Positions 24,045 to 32,011 of a stretch of DNA of 32,011 nt are shown piece by piece; positions within the stretch are counted from its first letter, which is position 1; each line of letters starts with the position of its first letter. The DNA is from Candidatus Zambryskibacteria bacterium RIFOXYD1_FULL_40_13. Lineage in GTDB: Bacteria > Patescibacteriota > Minisyncoccia > Phycocordibacterales > DATDWN01. The translations under genes were made by a program, and so were the position numbers. The notes beneath the pieces are model-generated. The model worked only from the letters and a program-made list of their open reading frames with translations. It did not search any database and had not been told where the DNA came from. The stretch covers positions 1 to 32,011 of the forward strand of contig MHWY01000007.1 of the NCBI GenBank assembly GCA_001824295.1, written 5' to 3'.

Positions 24045-26636
24045 ATGACAAAAACGATAAATGACGCCAAGTATTGGCAAATGTCAGTAGAAGAAACCGC
24101 TAAAGCACTTGAGACAAACATAGAAAGTGGTTTATCAGTGAAGGAAGTGGGAGTCCGTCTTGACCTTTTTGGCAGAAACACCTTTGAAACATCAAAAAAA
24201 TCCAGCAGGGTTAAAATCTTTCTCAGCCAGTTAAAAAGCCCCCTTATTCTGGTTCTAATCATAGCTGGTATTGTCACGCTCGTTATATCAGACTATCGTG
24301 ATGCTGTTTTTATTTTTGTTGCGGTTATTGTTAATTCAATTTTGGGTTTTTGGCAAGAAAACAAAGCTGAGAATGCTCTTGCCCATATAAAAACATACTT
24401 GAAACAAAGAGCACGTGTAATACGAGAAGGAAAAGAACAAGACATAGATGCTGAAGAAATCGTGCCTGGAGATATTATTCGTCTTGCTCAAGGTGACCGA
24501 GTTCCAGCCGATGCAAGGATTATTTTTGTTAATGATTTTCAGGTTGATGAGTCAGTTTTGACCGGAGAATCATTGCCGGTCACAAAGTCTGAAAATATGG
24601 TGCTGGGGTCAACAAATATAGCAGACCAAGACTCGATGATTTTTGCTGGTACCCTAGTAACACAAGGAATCTGTGCAGCAATAGTCTGTCGTACCGATGC
24701 AAGCACTGAATTAGGAAAAATCGCCTCTCTCCTAGCAGAAACTAGAAACGAGAAAACCCCTCTGCAAAAGGCAATTATTCGGTTTAGTGTATATCTTAGT
24801 ATATTACTAGGTTTTCTAACACTGGCTGTTTTTATCGTTGGTGTGCTTTCGGGTGAGCCACGACTGGAAATGTTTTTAACTTCAGTTGCTATTGCAGTTT
24901 CAGCCATACCAGAAGGTCTTCCAATATCCATGACTGTAATTCTTGCAGTAGGTGTAGAAAGAATGGCCAAGCGTAAAGGCGTGGTCCGTAAACTCATTGC
25001 AGCTGAAACTCTGGGTGGAACTACAGTCATTCTGACAGACAAAACTGGGACTCTAACCATGGCTAAAATGATGCTATCTAAAATAATTCCTTTTAAAACA
25101 AGTGAGGAGGAATTCCTCACCCGTGCCCTTGCAAACACCAGTGTACTAATAGAAAATCCAGAGGATGACCCTTCCTTATGGAGAATGAATGGAAGAATTA
25201 TGGAGACCACCCTAGTACAATCCGCTGCACTAAAAGGAATGGCTCTTTCAGGAATAACTGACAAATCTCATGTACTACAAACCACGCCATTTAATGCAGT
25301 TCATAAATTCTCTGCATCACTTATAAAAGAAGCTGACCAACATTTAATCGTATTGTTTGGTGCACCAGATATTTTACTTGCAAAATCATCATTTACAGAT
25401 GACGAAAGACTGGAGGTTGCCGAACAAATAAATTCCCTAGCCTCTTCGGGCGAGAGAATCTTGGGTCTTGCAATTAAAAAAATAGAACACACCGAAGATT
25501 TTTCCTTGGCAAATGACTCAAATTTCTCTGATTTATCCTTCCAGGGAATCATTACTTTTAGAGACCCCATTCGGCCAGGTATTAAGCATGTTGTTGATAA
25601 AGTGAGGCAGGCAGGCATAAGAACAATCATAATGACCGGTGACCACCAAGGAACCGCTGTGGCCGTAGCCAAGGAGATTGGTCTAGTTGTTGACCAGAGG
25701 TCAATTCTTGACGCTTCAGAACTCGCCACCATATCTGACGAGTCCTTACGAGAAAGACTTCCCTTTCTCACAGTCGTATCACGAGTTACACCATTTGATA
25801 AAATGCGGATAGTAAAGTTATTTCAGGAATCTGGTGAAACAGTTGCGATGACTGGTGATGGAGTCAATGACGCTCCAAGCATCAGCCAGGCCGATGTGGG
25901 TATAGCTATGGGGTCAGGAACAGAAGTATCACAAAGTGTGGCAGATTTAATACTACTTGATGACAACTTTGAAACAATAGTTTCTGCGGTAGAAGAAGGA
26001 AGACAAATACTTGGAAATATACGCAAGGTTCTTGTTTATTTACTATCAAATGTTGCCGACGGCCTTATCCTGATTGGAGGTTCAATACTTGTTGGTATAC
26101 CGCTACCACTAAATGCTCTTCAAATATTGTGGGTTAATTTTTTTACGGATAGTTTTCCAGCTATTGCTTTTGCTTTCGAGAAAGACAATAACGGCCTATC
26201 AAATAAACCAAGCAAAAACTCCCAGTTGTTCGACCCCCTTATGAAAACATTAATTCTGATAATCGGTGTCTCTACAAGTGCAATGCTTTTTGCTATTTAC
26301 TATATTTTATTAAAGTTGGGTCACAATCCAGACATTGTGAAGACATTTACTTTTGCAGCCTTTGGTACATACACACTCATGCTAGCCCTTTCAGTAAAAA
26401 GCCTAAACGAAAGTATTCTGTCGTATTCTCCATTTTCAAACAGGTACCTTGCGGGTGGAATCATACTTGGACTGATTCTCATGGCTTCTGCTATTTATTT
26501 ACCATTACTTCAAACACTTTTTGGTACTGTTGCGCTACCGCTTAGCTGGATAATAGGCGTTGTTTTGATTGGTTTGTTTAATATTGTTTTGGTTGAAATT
26601 GCTAAGTGGTCTTTCAGACGATTCAAAAATAGATGA
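24045..26636 (+). CDS. cation-transporting P-type ATPase (P2/Ca2+-type)
   Basis: DESVLTGESLPV, AIPEGLP, ILTDKTGTLTMAKM, TGDGVNDAPSISQADVGIAMG. Confidence 0.95.
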   Translation: MTKTINDAKYWQMSVEETAKALETNIESGLSVKEVGVRLDLFGRNTFETSKKSSRVKIFLSQLKSPLILVLIIAGIVTLVISDYRDAVFIFVAVIVNSILGFWQENKAENALAHIKTYLKQRARVIREGKEQDIDAEEIVPGDIIRLAQGDRVPADARIIFVNDFQVDESVLTGESLPVTKSENMVLGSTNIADQDSMIFAGTLVTQGICAAIVCRTDASTELGKIASLLAETRNEKTPLQKAIIRFSVYLSILLGFLTLAVFIVGVLSGEPRLEMFLTSVAIAVSAIPEGLPISMTVILAVGVERMAKRKGVVRKLIAAETLGGTTVILTDKTGTLTMAKMMLSKIIPFKTSEEEFLTRALANTSVLIENPEDDPSLWRMNGRIMETTLVQSAALKGMALSGITDKSHVLQTTPFNAVHKFSASLIKEADQHLIVLFGAPDILLAKSSFTDDERLEVAEQINSLASSGERILGLAIKKIEHTEDFSLANDSNFSDLSFQGIITFRDPIRPGIKHVVDKVRQAGIRTIIMTGDHQGTAVAVAKEIGLVVDQRSILDASELATISDESLRERLPFLTVVSRVTPFDKMRIVKLFQESGETVAMTGDGVNDAPSISQADVGIAMGSGTEVSQSVADLILLDDNFETIVSAVEEGRQILGNIRKVLVYLLSNVADGLILIGGSILVGIPLPLNALQILWVNFFTDSFPAIAFAFEKDNNGLSNKPSKNSQLFDPLMKTLILIIGVSTSAMLFAIYYILLKLGHNPDIVKTFTFAAFGTYTLMLALSVKSLNESILSYSPFSNRYLAGGIILGLILMASAIYLPLLQTLFGTVALPLSWIIGVVLIGLFNIVLVEIAKWSFRRFKNR

Positions 26637-26704
26637 TTGACTTTTGTGTACAACATTATATTATTCTATTGGACAGTTAACTTGGAGAAGCCCGAGGAGA
26701 TGCC

Positions 26705-26920
26705 ATGCTCGACATACCAAAGGATAAGAGCTATCCGTGGGACGCGGGACAGTGTGACGATTGTGGGGGCATTGGATGTCCCACCTGTGGGGACAAGGGT
26801 TGGCTTGAGAAAACCAATCCAAAAGCGAGAAAGTGTGCCTGGGCTGGGTGCAAGAAAGTACTGCCGTCCTACCACATAGCCGTATACTGCTCCAACAGGT
26901 GCGCCAACCTGGACGCCTGA
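26705..26920 (+). CDS. small Cys-rich zinc-ribbon-like protein
   Basis: CDDCGGIGCPTCGDKGW...CAWAGCKKVLPSYHIAVYCSNRC; TTGACT/TATTAT promoter upstream, CGCCCGA/TCGGGCG terminator downstream. Confidence 0.6.
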   Translation: MLDIPKDKSYPWDAGQCDDCGGIGCPTCGDKGWLEKTNPKARKCAWAGCKKVLPSYHIAVYCSNRCANLDA

Positions 26921-26947
26921 GTGGCAAGAACCGCCTACCGAGAGATT

Positions 26948-26980
26948 CGCCCGATCTCTTGTCGGGCGGATTTCTTTTAA
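26948..26980 (+). terminator. rho-independent terminator
   Basis: CGCCCGAtctcttgTCGGGCG then GATTTCTTTT. Confidence 0.7.
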
Positions 26981-27009
26981 TCTTTTTATACCTCTGATAT
27001 GCTTCTGAA

Positions 27010-27417
27010 ATGAAAAATAAATTTGTCGTCGGGAATTTCGCTCTAAAGGTCAGAAAATCGTTTGCAGGTAAGGGGCTATTTACTCTAGGTTTTATTCCAA
27101 AAGGCTCGTGTATATTAGAGTACACAGGGAAAATGGTGGAGGAGAAGGACCATTACAAAGATACAAAGTATCTATTTTGGACCGACAAAAAAACAATGAT
27201 AGATGGAAATGTCCCCTCAAATATTGCCCGCTTCATTAATCATTCCTGTCGTCCAAACTGCGAAGCTGATGGACCAAAGGGACGAGTCTACATTATATCC
27301 ACCAAGGTAATTAAACCAAGCGAGGAACTAACGTATGACTACGGAAGAGAATACTTCAACAAACACATAAAACCCAAGGGCTGTCGATGTATAAAATGTA
27401 AAAGTAAACTGAGCTAA
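27010..27417 (+). CDS. SET-domain protein (putative lysine methyltransferase)
   Basis: GKGLFTLGFIPKGSCILEYTGKMV, ARFINHSCRPNCEAD, EELTYDYG, post-SET-like CRCIKC. Confidence 0.9.
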   Translation: MKNKFVVGNFALKVRKSFAGKGLFTLGFIPKGSCILEYTGKMVEEKDHYKDTKYLFWTDKKTMIDGNVPSNIARFINHSCRPNCEADGPKGRVYIISTKVIKPSEELTYDYGREYFNKHIKPKGCRCIKCKSKLS

Positions 27418-27683
27418 ACATACGGAACCCAAGTAAAATCTTCAGAACTAAGTTTCGGTGATTCATTTCGGAGAATATTAACAGCCTCTTTACCACCAAT
27501 GTATCCTAATAGTTTTTTTGTTTTCACATCAACAACAGGAAAACCTGATGCTGGGAAGTGGTGCTCGTTTTTCTTTCCGTCTTTCCAAACAATCGAGACT
27601 ATATAATGTTCATTCTCCATCCTTACATCTTGGACCCCAGTTTTCTCATAATTACTATCACCTATTGTGTCCTCAAAACTCAT
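27414..27683 (-). CDS. hypothetical protein
   Basis: 89-aa ORF with plausible composition; convergent with the SET gene. Confidence 0.5.
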   Translation of the reverse strand: MSFEDTIGDSNYEKTGVQDVRMENEHYIVSIVWKDGKKNEHHFPASGFPVVDVKTKKLLGYIGGKEAVNILRNESPKLSSEDFTWVPYV

Positions 27684-27841
27684 ATTGATTTTATTAAATT
27701 ACTAATAGAACCATGTGCTTATTCTAATTAAGGTGTTTTCCGTATAACCATAATTATACAATAGCTAACGTAGTTGTCAAAGTGTGTGAATAAATTTAAC
27801 TAGTTTTAGACTTACACAGAAGTGAAATCAATGCTATAATT

Positions 27842-28468
27842 TTGCATATGAACAAAGAAAACGACTATCCTGCAATAATTCTTGCGGTTGTTTTATTTTT
27901 TGCTGTTCTTATTTTCTCAGGAACGCGCACAAATAAGGAAACGATTACCCAATTGAAAAGTAAACCAGAACCAGCCACAAAAAATGTTGAGGTTACAGCT
28001 GAACCAATTAAAAATACATCGGAAAATGACGACATTGTTTTTGATGCAAAACTTATCAACGTAACACCTAAAACCAAGTGCATAGAAGATGGACAAGTTT
28101 TTGTTCAGAATTTTAGAGAGACTAATGATGTCCCAAATTCACTCGGATATAAGCCTGTATGGCAAGGGCCACAGTTTCACTACAATACTAGAATGGATAC
28201 CTGTCTTGTATATATTTCCTTCTATCAACAAAAAACCAAGGTAACACCGAGCGAAGCATCTTCTTCAGACCAAACCAACGAGACCGTAAACTGGAGCATA
28301 ATCTTTGATATCTACTCAAAAAAAGCAGTAATGCAAAATGGGTACAGTAAATACATTACGGATGGTAAAGTAACAGAGAAAACTTATGATGAGGGTTTAT
28401 ACAGCAATATCCCGAATTCTGACATGACAACCTTCCGCGAGAGGTTTATTGATTTGATGAACCTATAA
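27842..28468 (+). CDS. hypothetical membrane-anchored/secreted protein
   Basis: N-terminal TM YPAIILAVVLFFAVLIFSG then hydrophilic domain. Confidence 0.6.
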   Translation: MHMNKENDYPAIILAVVLFFAVLIFSGTRTNKETITQLKSKPEPATKNVEVTAEPIKNTSENDDIVFDAKLINVTPKTKCIEDGQVFVQNFRETNDVPNSLGYKPVWQGPQFHYNTRMDTCLVYISFYQQKTKVTPSEASSSDQTNETVNWSIIFDIYSKKAVMQNGYSKYITDGKVTEKTYDEGLYSNIPNSDMTTFRERFIDLMNL

Positions 28469-28470
28469 AT

Positions 28471-29211
28471 CTACTTCTTCATGAAGCCCTCTAGGGCCCT
28501 CAAGGCCTCAACGGGCACCATATATACCACAGTGTTACTCTGGTCTGAGGACATGTCGTTGATAGACTGAAGTGTTCGAAGGTGTAGAGCACCTGGGGTT
28601 TTTCCCAGCATTTCTGCCGCCTTAGCAATGTTATGTGAGGCTGCTAATTCCCCTTCTGAATTTATAATAACCGCTCTTTTCTCTCGTTCCGCTTCTGCTT
28701 GCTTACCAATAGTTCTTTCCATGTCAGCAGGCAAACTAACATCTTTTAGTTCTACATTCTGAACTTTCAATCCCCATGCATCTGTTTCTATATCAACTAT
28801 TTCCCTTATTCTTTCAGCTATTTTATCTCTACTTGAAAGCAACTCGTCCAGGGTGACTTCTCCAACAATATTTCTCATGGTTGTCTGAGCATATTGAGAA
28901 ATAGCGTATCGAAAATCCTCCACTTCAATAATAGCCTTGTTTGCATCACTGACTTTATAGTAAATAACCGCATTTACTTTTACCGTGACGTTGTCCCTTG
29001 TGATAGCATTCTGATCTGGCACATCCACAGCTTTTGTTCTTACATCAACTCTTTGAAAACCTTGAATGATTGGCCAAATCACTCTCCAACCTGGTTCCAT
29101 GATTCCAGTAAATTTACCAAAGGTAAACTTAACACCTCTTTCATATTGATTTATCTGGCGAATACTTGAGATAACTAGAAAAAACAAAATTACAATAATA
29201 GTGTATGACAT
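28471..29211 (-). CDS. SPFH/Band 7 (stomatin/slipin-like) protein
   Basis: INQYERGVKFTFGKFTGIMEPGWRVIWPIIQGFQRVDVRTKAVDVPDQNAITRDNVTVKVNAVIYYKV. Confidence 0.92.
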   Translation of the reverse strand: MSYTIIVILFFLVISSIRQINQYERGVKFTFGKFTGIMEPGWRVIWPIIQGFQRVDVRTKAVDVPDQNAITRDNVTVKVNAVIYYKVSDANKAIIEVEDFRYAISQYAQTTMRNIVGEVTLDELLSSRDKIAERIREIVDIETDAWGLKVQNVELKDVSLPADMERTIGKQAEAEREKRAVIINSEGELAASHNIAKAAEMLGKTPGALHLRTLQSINDMSSDQSNTVVYMVPVEALRALEGFMKK

Positions 29212-29262
29212 GGTAATGTGCTTATAAGATAATAATACTGATTATATCATATATTTGTACAC

Positions 29263-31011
29263 CTAGCCTCTGCGAAAGGCCACCGTAAATGCCGCACCCT
29301 TCCCTAGACTTGACTTCACAGTGATGGTTCCTCCCATTTTTTCCACAAGCTCTTTCGTTATAAACAGACCTAAACCAGTTCCTTGGATAGGTGTTTTCTT
29401 AACATCATCTGCTCGGAAAAACTTTTGAAATAGGTGCTTCTGGTCTTCCTCTGAGATGCCTCTACCATTGTCAGCAACAATAGTTTCAACAATATCATTT
29501 TTGACCACATGAGTTATTTTTATCCAGCCGTTGTTGCTTCCATACTTTATAGAGTTTGAAACCAAATTCATTATTACTTCCTTAAAGCGGGTCTCATCAA
29601 CAAAAACAAGAGGTAGGTCGGGCTCTGGTTCATATGTAAGAATAATGTATTTCTCCATAAGTAGTGGTTGTACTTCTTTGATGATTGAGTTTATCTGTGC
29701 TTTTATGTCACTGGCCACAACACTAATTCCAAGTTGTCCTGCTTCAGAGCGAGCAACATCTAGTAGGTCAGAAACAAGCGTAACTAGGCGGTCATTGGAT
29801 TGTTTAACAGGAGAAATGAAATCACGGACCCGTTTTGGCAACTCACCAGCATCTCCCTCAAGTAGAAGTGAGAGGTAGCCCTTTATAGCTGTCACTGGTG
29901 CTCGCAGTTCGTGAGCGGCTATGAAAACAAATTCATTTTTGAGTTCTTGTAAGCGCTTAAGCCCCACTGCCATGCGGTTGAAAGACTCACCGAGTTCCTG
30001 AAGTTCATCACCAGTTTTTATTTCAACTTTTTGTTCAAAATCACCCTTCTCAATTTCTCTTGAGGTTTTTTCCAAGAGCCTGATTGGATAAACTAGCCGA
30101 CTAGAAATAATCGGGGCAAGCAACAAGACAACAATAATACTTAGAAACACTGCAAACAAAATTTTGTTTCTTATTTCATTTATAAGATTATCCGCATCGC
30201 TTATTGGCCATTCAACAAATATAGACCAATTTATATTAGAAATCGACATACCTGAACCAACAACAGGCACATTCTTAACCGGGCTGTGATATCGTCCACC
30301 TATAACAAGCGTACGAGATACGCGTTCCCAGTTGGACAGGTTATATCCAGGAGCAAATGAACCAATACTCTCACCGGCAACAACAGTACCACTTTCATCA
30401 AGAAGTAAAATGTATCCCGAACTTCCTAAAACTGTACCCTTCATTAATTTATTTATTGGAGAGAGGTCAACCTCGGCTATGACTACATTGTGAACACCAC
30501 CTTCAACAAACACAGGAACCATAATAGTGACAGCCTGCCCCGAAATTTTGGTATGAACACTGCTTATTGTCGCTTCTCCTCTTATAGCCTTTTGAAATTG
30601 GAGTGATTTGGTAATATAAAGCAAATCTGGGTTTTTGTTTGTTTTAGATTTTTTGACTATTTCTTTACCCTGCAAATCGGCAAAACTAACTTCAAGAAAC
30701 GACGTGTTCTCTTTCAGAAGTGCTTCTGCAAATGATGTCTGCCACAGACTATTTGACTTGGATAAGGCTTCAGCATCAAGAGTTTCAACTTTTATTGCCA
30801 GCGTGCTTTGAATATTATCAAAGAAGTTTTTTATATTTTTTGATTTTTCCAGTATTACCTGATACTCCAAGTCATTAACGCTTTGCCTGTGAGAAACCGA
30901 AACTGCCGAAAGTGAAACAATGCCAAGCAATAAAACAGGCAGGCACGACAAAACAACAAAATATAGTATAAATTTGTCTCGTATTCTGCTTTTGCTTTTA
31001 ACTTCTATCAT
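29263..31011 (-). CDS. sensor histidine kinase (Cache-HAMP-HisKA-HATPase)
   Basis: FIAAHELRAPVTAIKGYLSLLL, NLVSNSIKYGSNNG, DNGRGISEEDQKHLFQKFFR, GTGLGLFITKELVEKMGG; start at 31011 (MIEVKSKSR) preferred. Confidence 0.92.
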   Translation of the reverse strand: MIEVKSKSRIRDKFILYFVVLSCLPVLLLGIVSLSAVSVSHRQSVNDLEYQVILEKSKNIKNFFDNIQSTLAIKVETLDAEALSKSNSLWQTSFAEALLKENTSFLEVSFADLQGKEIVKKSKTNKNPDLLYITKSLQFQKAIRGEATISSVHTKISGQAVTIMVPVFVEGGVHNVVIAEVDLSPINKLMKGTVLGSSGYILLLDESGTVVAGESIGSFAPGYNLSNWERVSRTLVIGGRYHSPVKNVPVVGSGMSISNINWSIFVEWPISDADNLINEIRNKILFAVFLSIIVVLLLAPIISSRLVYPIRLLEKTSREIEKGDFEQKVEIKTGDELQELGESFNRMAVGLKRLQELKNEFVFIAAHELRAPVTAIKGYLSLLLEGDAGELPKRVRDFISPVKQSNDRLVTLVSDLLDVARSEAGQLGISVVASDIKAQINSIIKEVQPLLMEKYIILTYEPEPDLPLVFVDETRFKEVIMNLVSNSIKYGSNNGWIKITHVVKNDIVETIVADNGRGISEEDQKHLFQKFFRADDVKKTPIQGTGLGLFITKELVEKMGGTITVKSSLGKGAAFTVAFRRG

Positions 31012-31018
31012 AAATATC

Positions 31019-31789
31019 TTATAGACCCATTTTTTGTAAAGTTTCTCTCTCAATATATGTAGACTCTATGGGAACACGAACATAGCCCATAATATCTTTA
31101 CTAGTAAGGTTAAGCATTGAAACCTGTTGAGAATCACCGAAAACATACGAGGATTCATCATAATTATCAGGAAGACCTAGGGTATGATAAAACTCATGAG
31201 CAAGGAAGGTTGAACTAAATGTTTGGTAGGCACTGAGCGTAAGGTAAGACCGAGAAATAAGCCCAAAGTCACCACTTCCAGCAGCTCCCTCCCCCTCAAA
31301 GACAACCAAATAAACTCTCCTACCTCTCTCCCCACTTGTGTCTTTCGGGTCATAATAATCCCCACCCTCTGACAAGACTCTCTTGGTCATCTCCTCTATA
31401 ATTGACGACATTTCCCCGCTTCCATAATGTTCAGATATATTTGTCTCGTATTCTGCTCCTGTTTTTTCCCCGACTATTGGTTGTGGAAAGAAATCGTAAC
31501 TAATTTTGGACGTTCCAAAGAACTGAACTTCATGAAATTTCAAAAGGTCTTGTAGGTGGGGGTCTGTAACCGCTTTCCAGTTGTTAATTGAATCATCTAA
31601 TCTATCTTTGGGAATAAAATAATAGACTAAGATAGAAATCTTATCTATGGGCATGTCTTCCTTTTCGTAGATATGTGGAATCTTACTTTCGAGTTTCTCT
31701 GTTGGCTCTACTCTAGAAATTCCAGCATATAAAGTAACCCACACTAAAGCTAGAATCAAAAGAATAAAGGTGACAAAGATTTTTTTCAT
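31019..31789 (-). CDS. membrane-anchored putative zinc metalloprotease (metzincin-like)
   Basis: LAHEFYHTLGLPDNYD (HExxHxxGxxD) plus downstream Met (DIMGY), N-terminal TM. Confidence 0.7.
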   Translation of the reverse strand: MKKIFVTFILLILALVWVTLYAGISRVEPTEKLESKIPHIYEKEDMPIDKISILVYYFIPKDRLDDSINNWKAVTDPHLQDLLKFHEVQFFGTSKISYDFFPQPIVGEKTGAEYETNISEHYGSGEMSSIIEEMTKRVLSEGGDYYDPKDTSGERGRRVYLVVFEGEGAAGSGDFGLISRSYLTLSAYQTFSSTFLAHEFYHTLGLPDNYDESSYVFGDSQQVSMLNLTSKDIMGYVRVPIESTYIERETLQKMGL

Positions 31790-31806
31790 AGGAATCTAAA
31801 ACATCA

Positions 31807-31995
31807 TTACTTAGAGAGCAACTGGTTAACCTTCTTCCTCGTACCTACACCAACATATCCATTACCGCTTGTTAAATCTGCTGGCACAAGTATCTCTGAG
31901 CTGTATTTTTCCTGGAACCTCTTTACCGCTTCAAAAGTCATCTGACCAAAGTATCCTGTGATTAAACCACTTGGATATACACCCTCGTTTAGCAA
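31807..31995 (-). CDS. peptidoglycan-binding-like (PGBD) domain, probably continuing beyond the window
   Basis: GLITGYFGQMTFEAVKRFQEKYS. Confidence 0.65.
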   Translation of the reverse strand: MLNEGVYPSGLITGYFGQMTFEAVKRFQEKYSSEILVPADLTSGNGYVGVGTRKKVNQLLSK

Positions 31996-32011
31996 AACTG
32001 TTTGTAGAGAT

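Noticed and set aside
24539-26026. Minus-strand ORFs inside the P-type ATPase
   Set aside because: Shadow ORFs of a highly conserved gene.
1-32011. CRISPR array or rRNA genes
   Set aside because: No regularly spaced short repeats with unique spacers and no rRNA-like sequence seen on reading both strands; the iterated ACGAATG and hairpin repeats do not have CRISPR spacing.

Overview
The window looks like a chromosomal segment of a small-genome bacterium, probably Candidate Phyla Radiation/Patescibacteria; this is inferred from gene content and style and no taxonomy search was run. The AT-rich housekeeping backbone holds mreC-mreB, proS, rseP, frr, a holB-like gene, a second mreB, priA-def-fmt, an hpf/raiA-like gene, a P-type ATPase, an SPFH protein and a sensor kinase. 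Between these genes lie short, visibly more GC-rich, mostly single-gene units with their own sigma70-like promoters and hairpin terminators. The most interesting region is 16353-21562. A tRNA gene, best read as tRNA-Asn(GTT), is split in the anticodon loop by a group I intron of about 568 nt that encodes an HNH endonuclease. The 3' end of the same tRNA is the apparent attachment site of a ~4.5 kb island carrying an HTH protein, a HEPN-like protein, a DUF4238 protein, a TPR-like protein and a membrane protein. Two copies of an elaborate multi-hairpin element flank the island. They share 80 identical bp, followed by two hairpins whose stems differ between copies but remain base-paired in both, with similar loops. 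This is direct covariation evidence for a selected fold and is my best candidate for an undescribed system. Other notable signals are a PriA whose helicase motifs look degenerate while its zinc-binding cysteines are intact, a tandem trio of tiny paralogous proteins, duplicated iteron-like promoter regions upstream of mreB and proS, and a 280-bp direct repeat flanking two membrane-protein genes.
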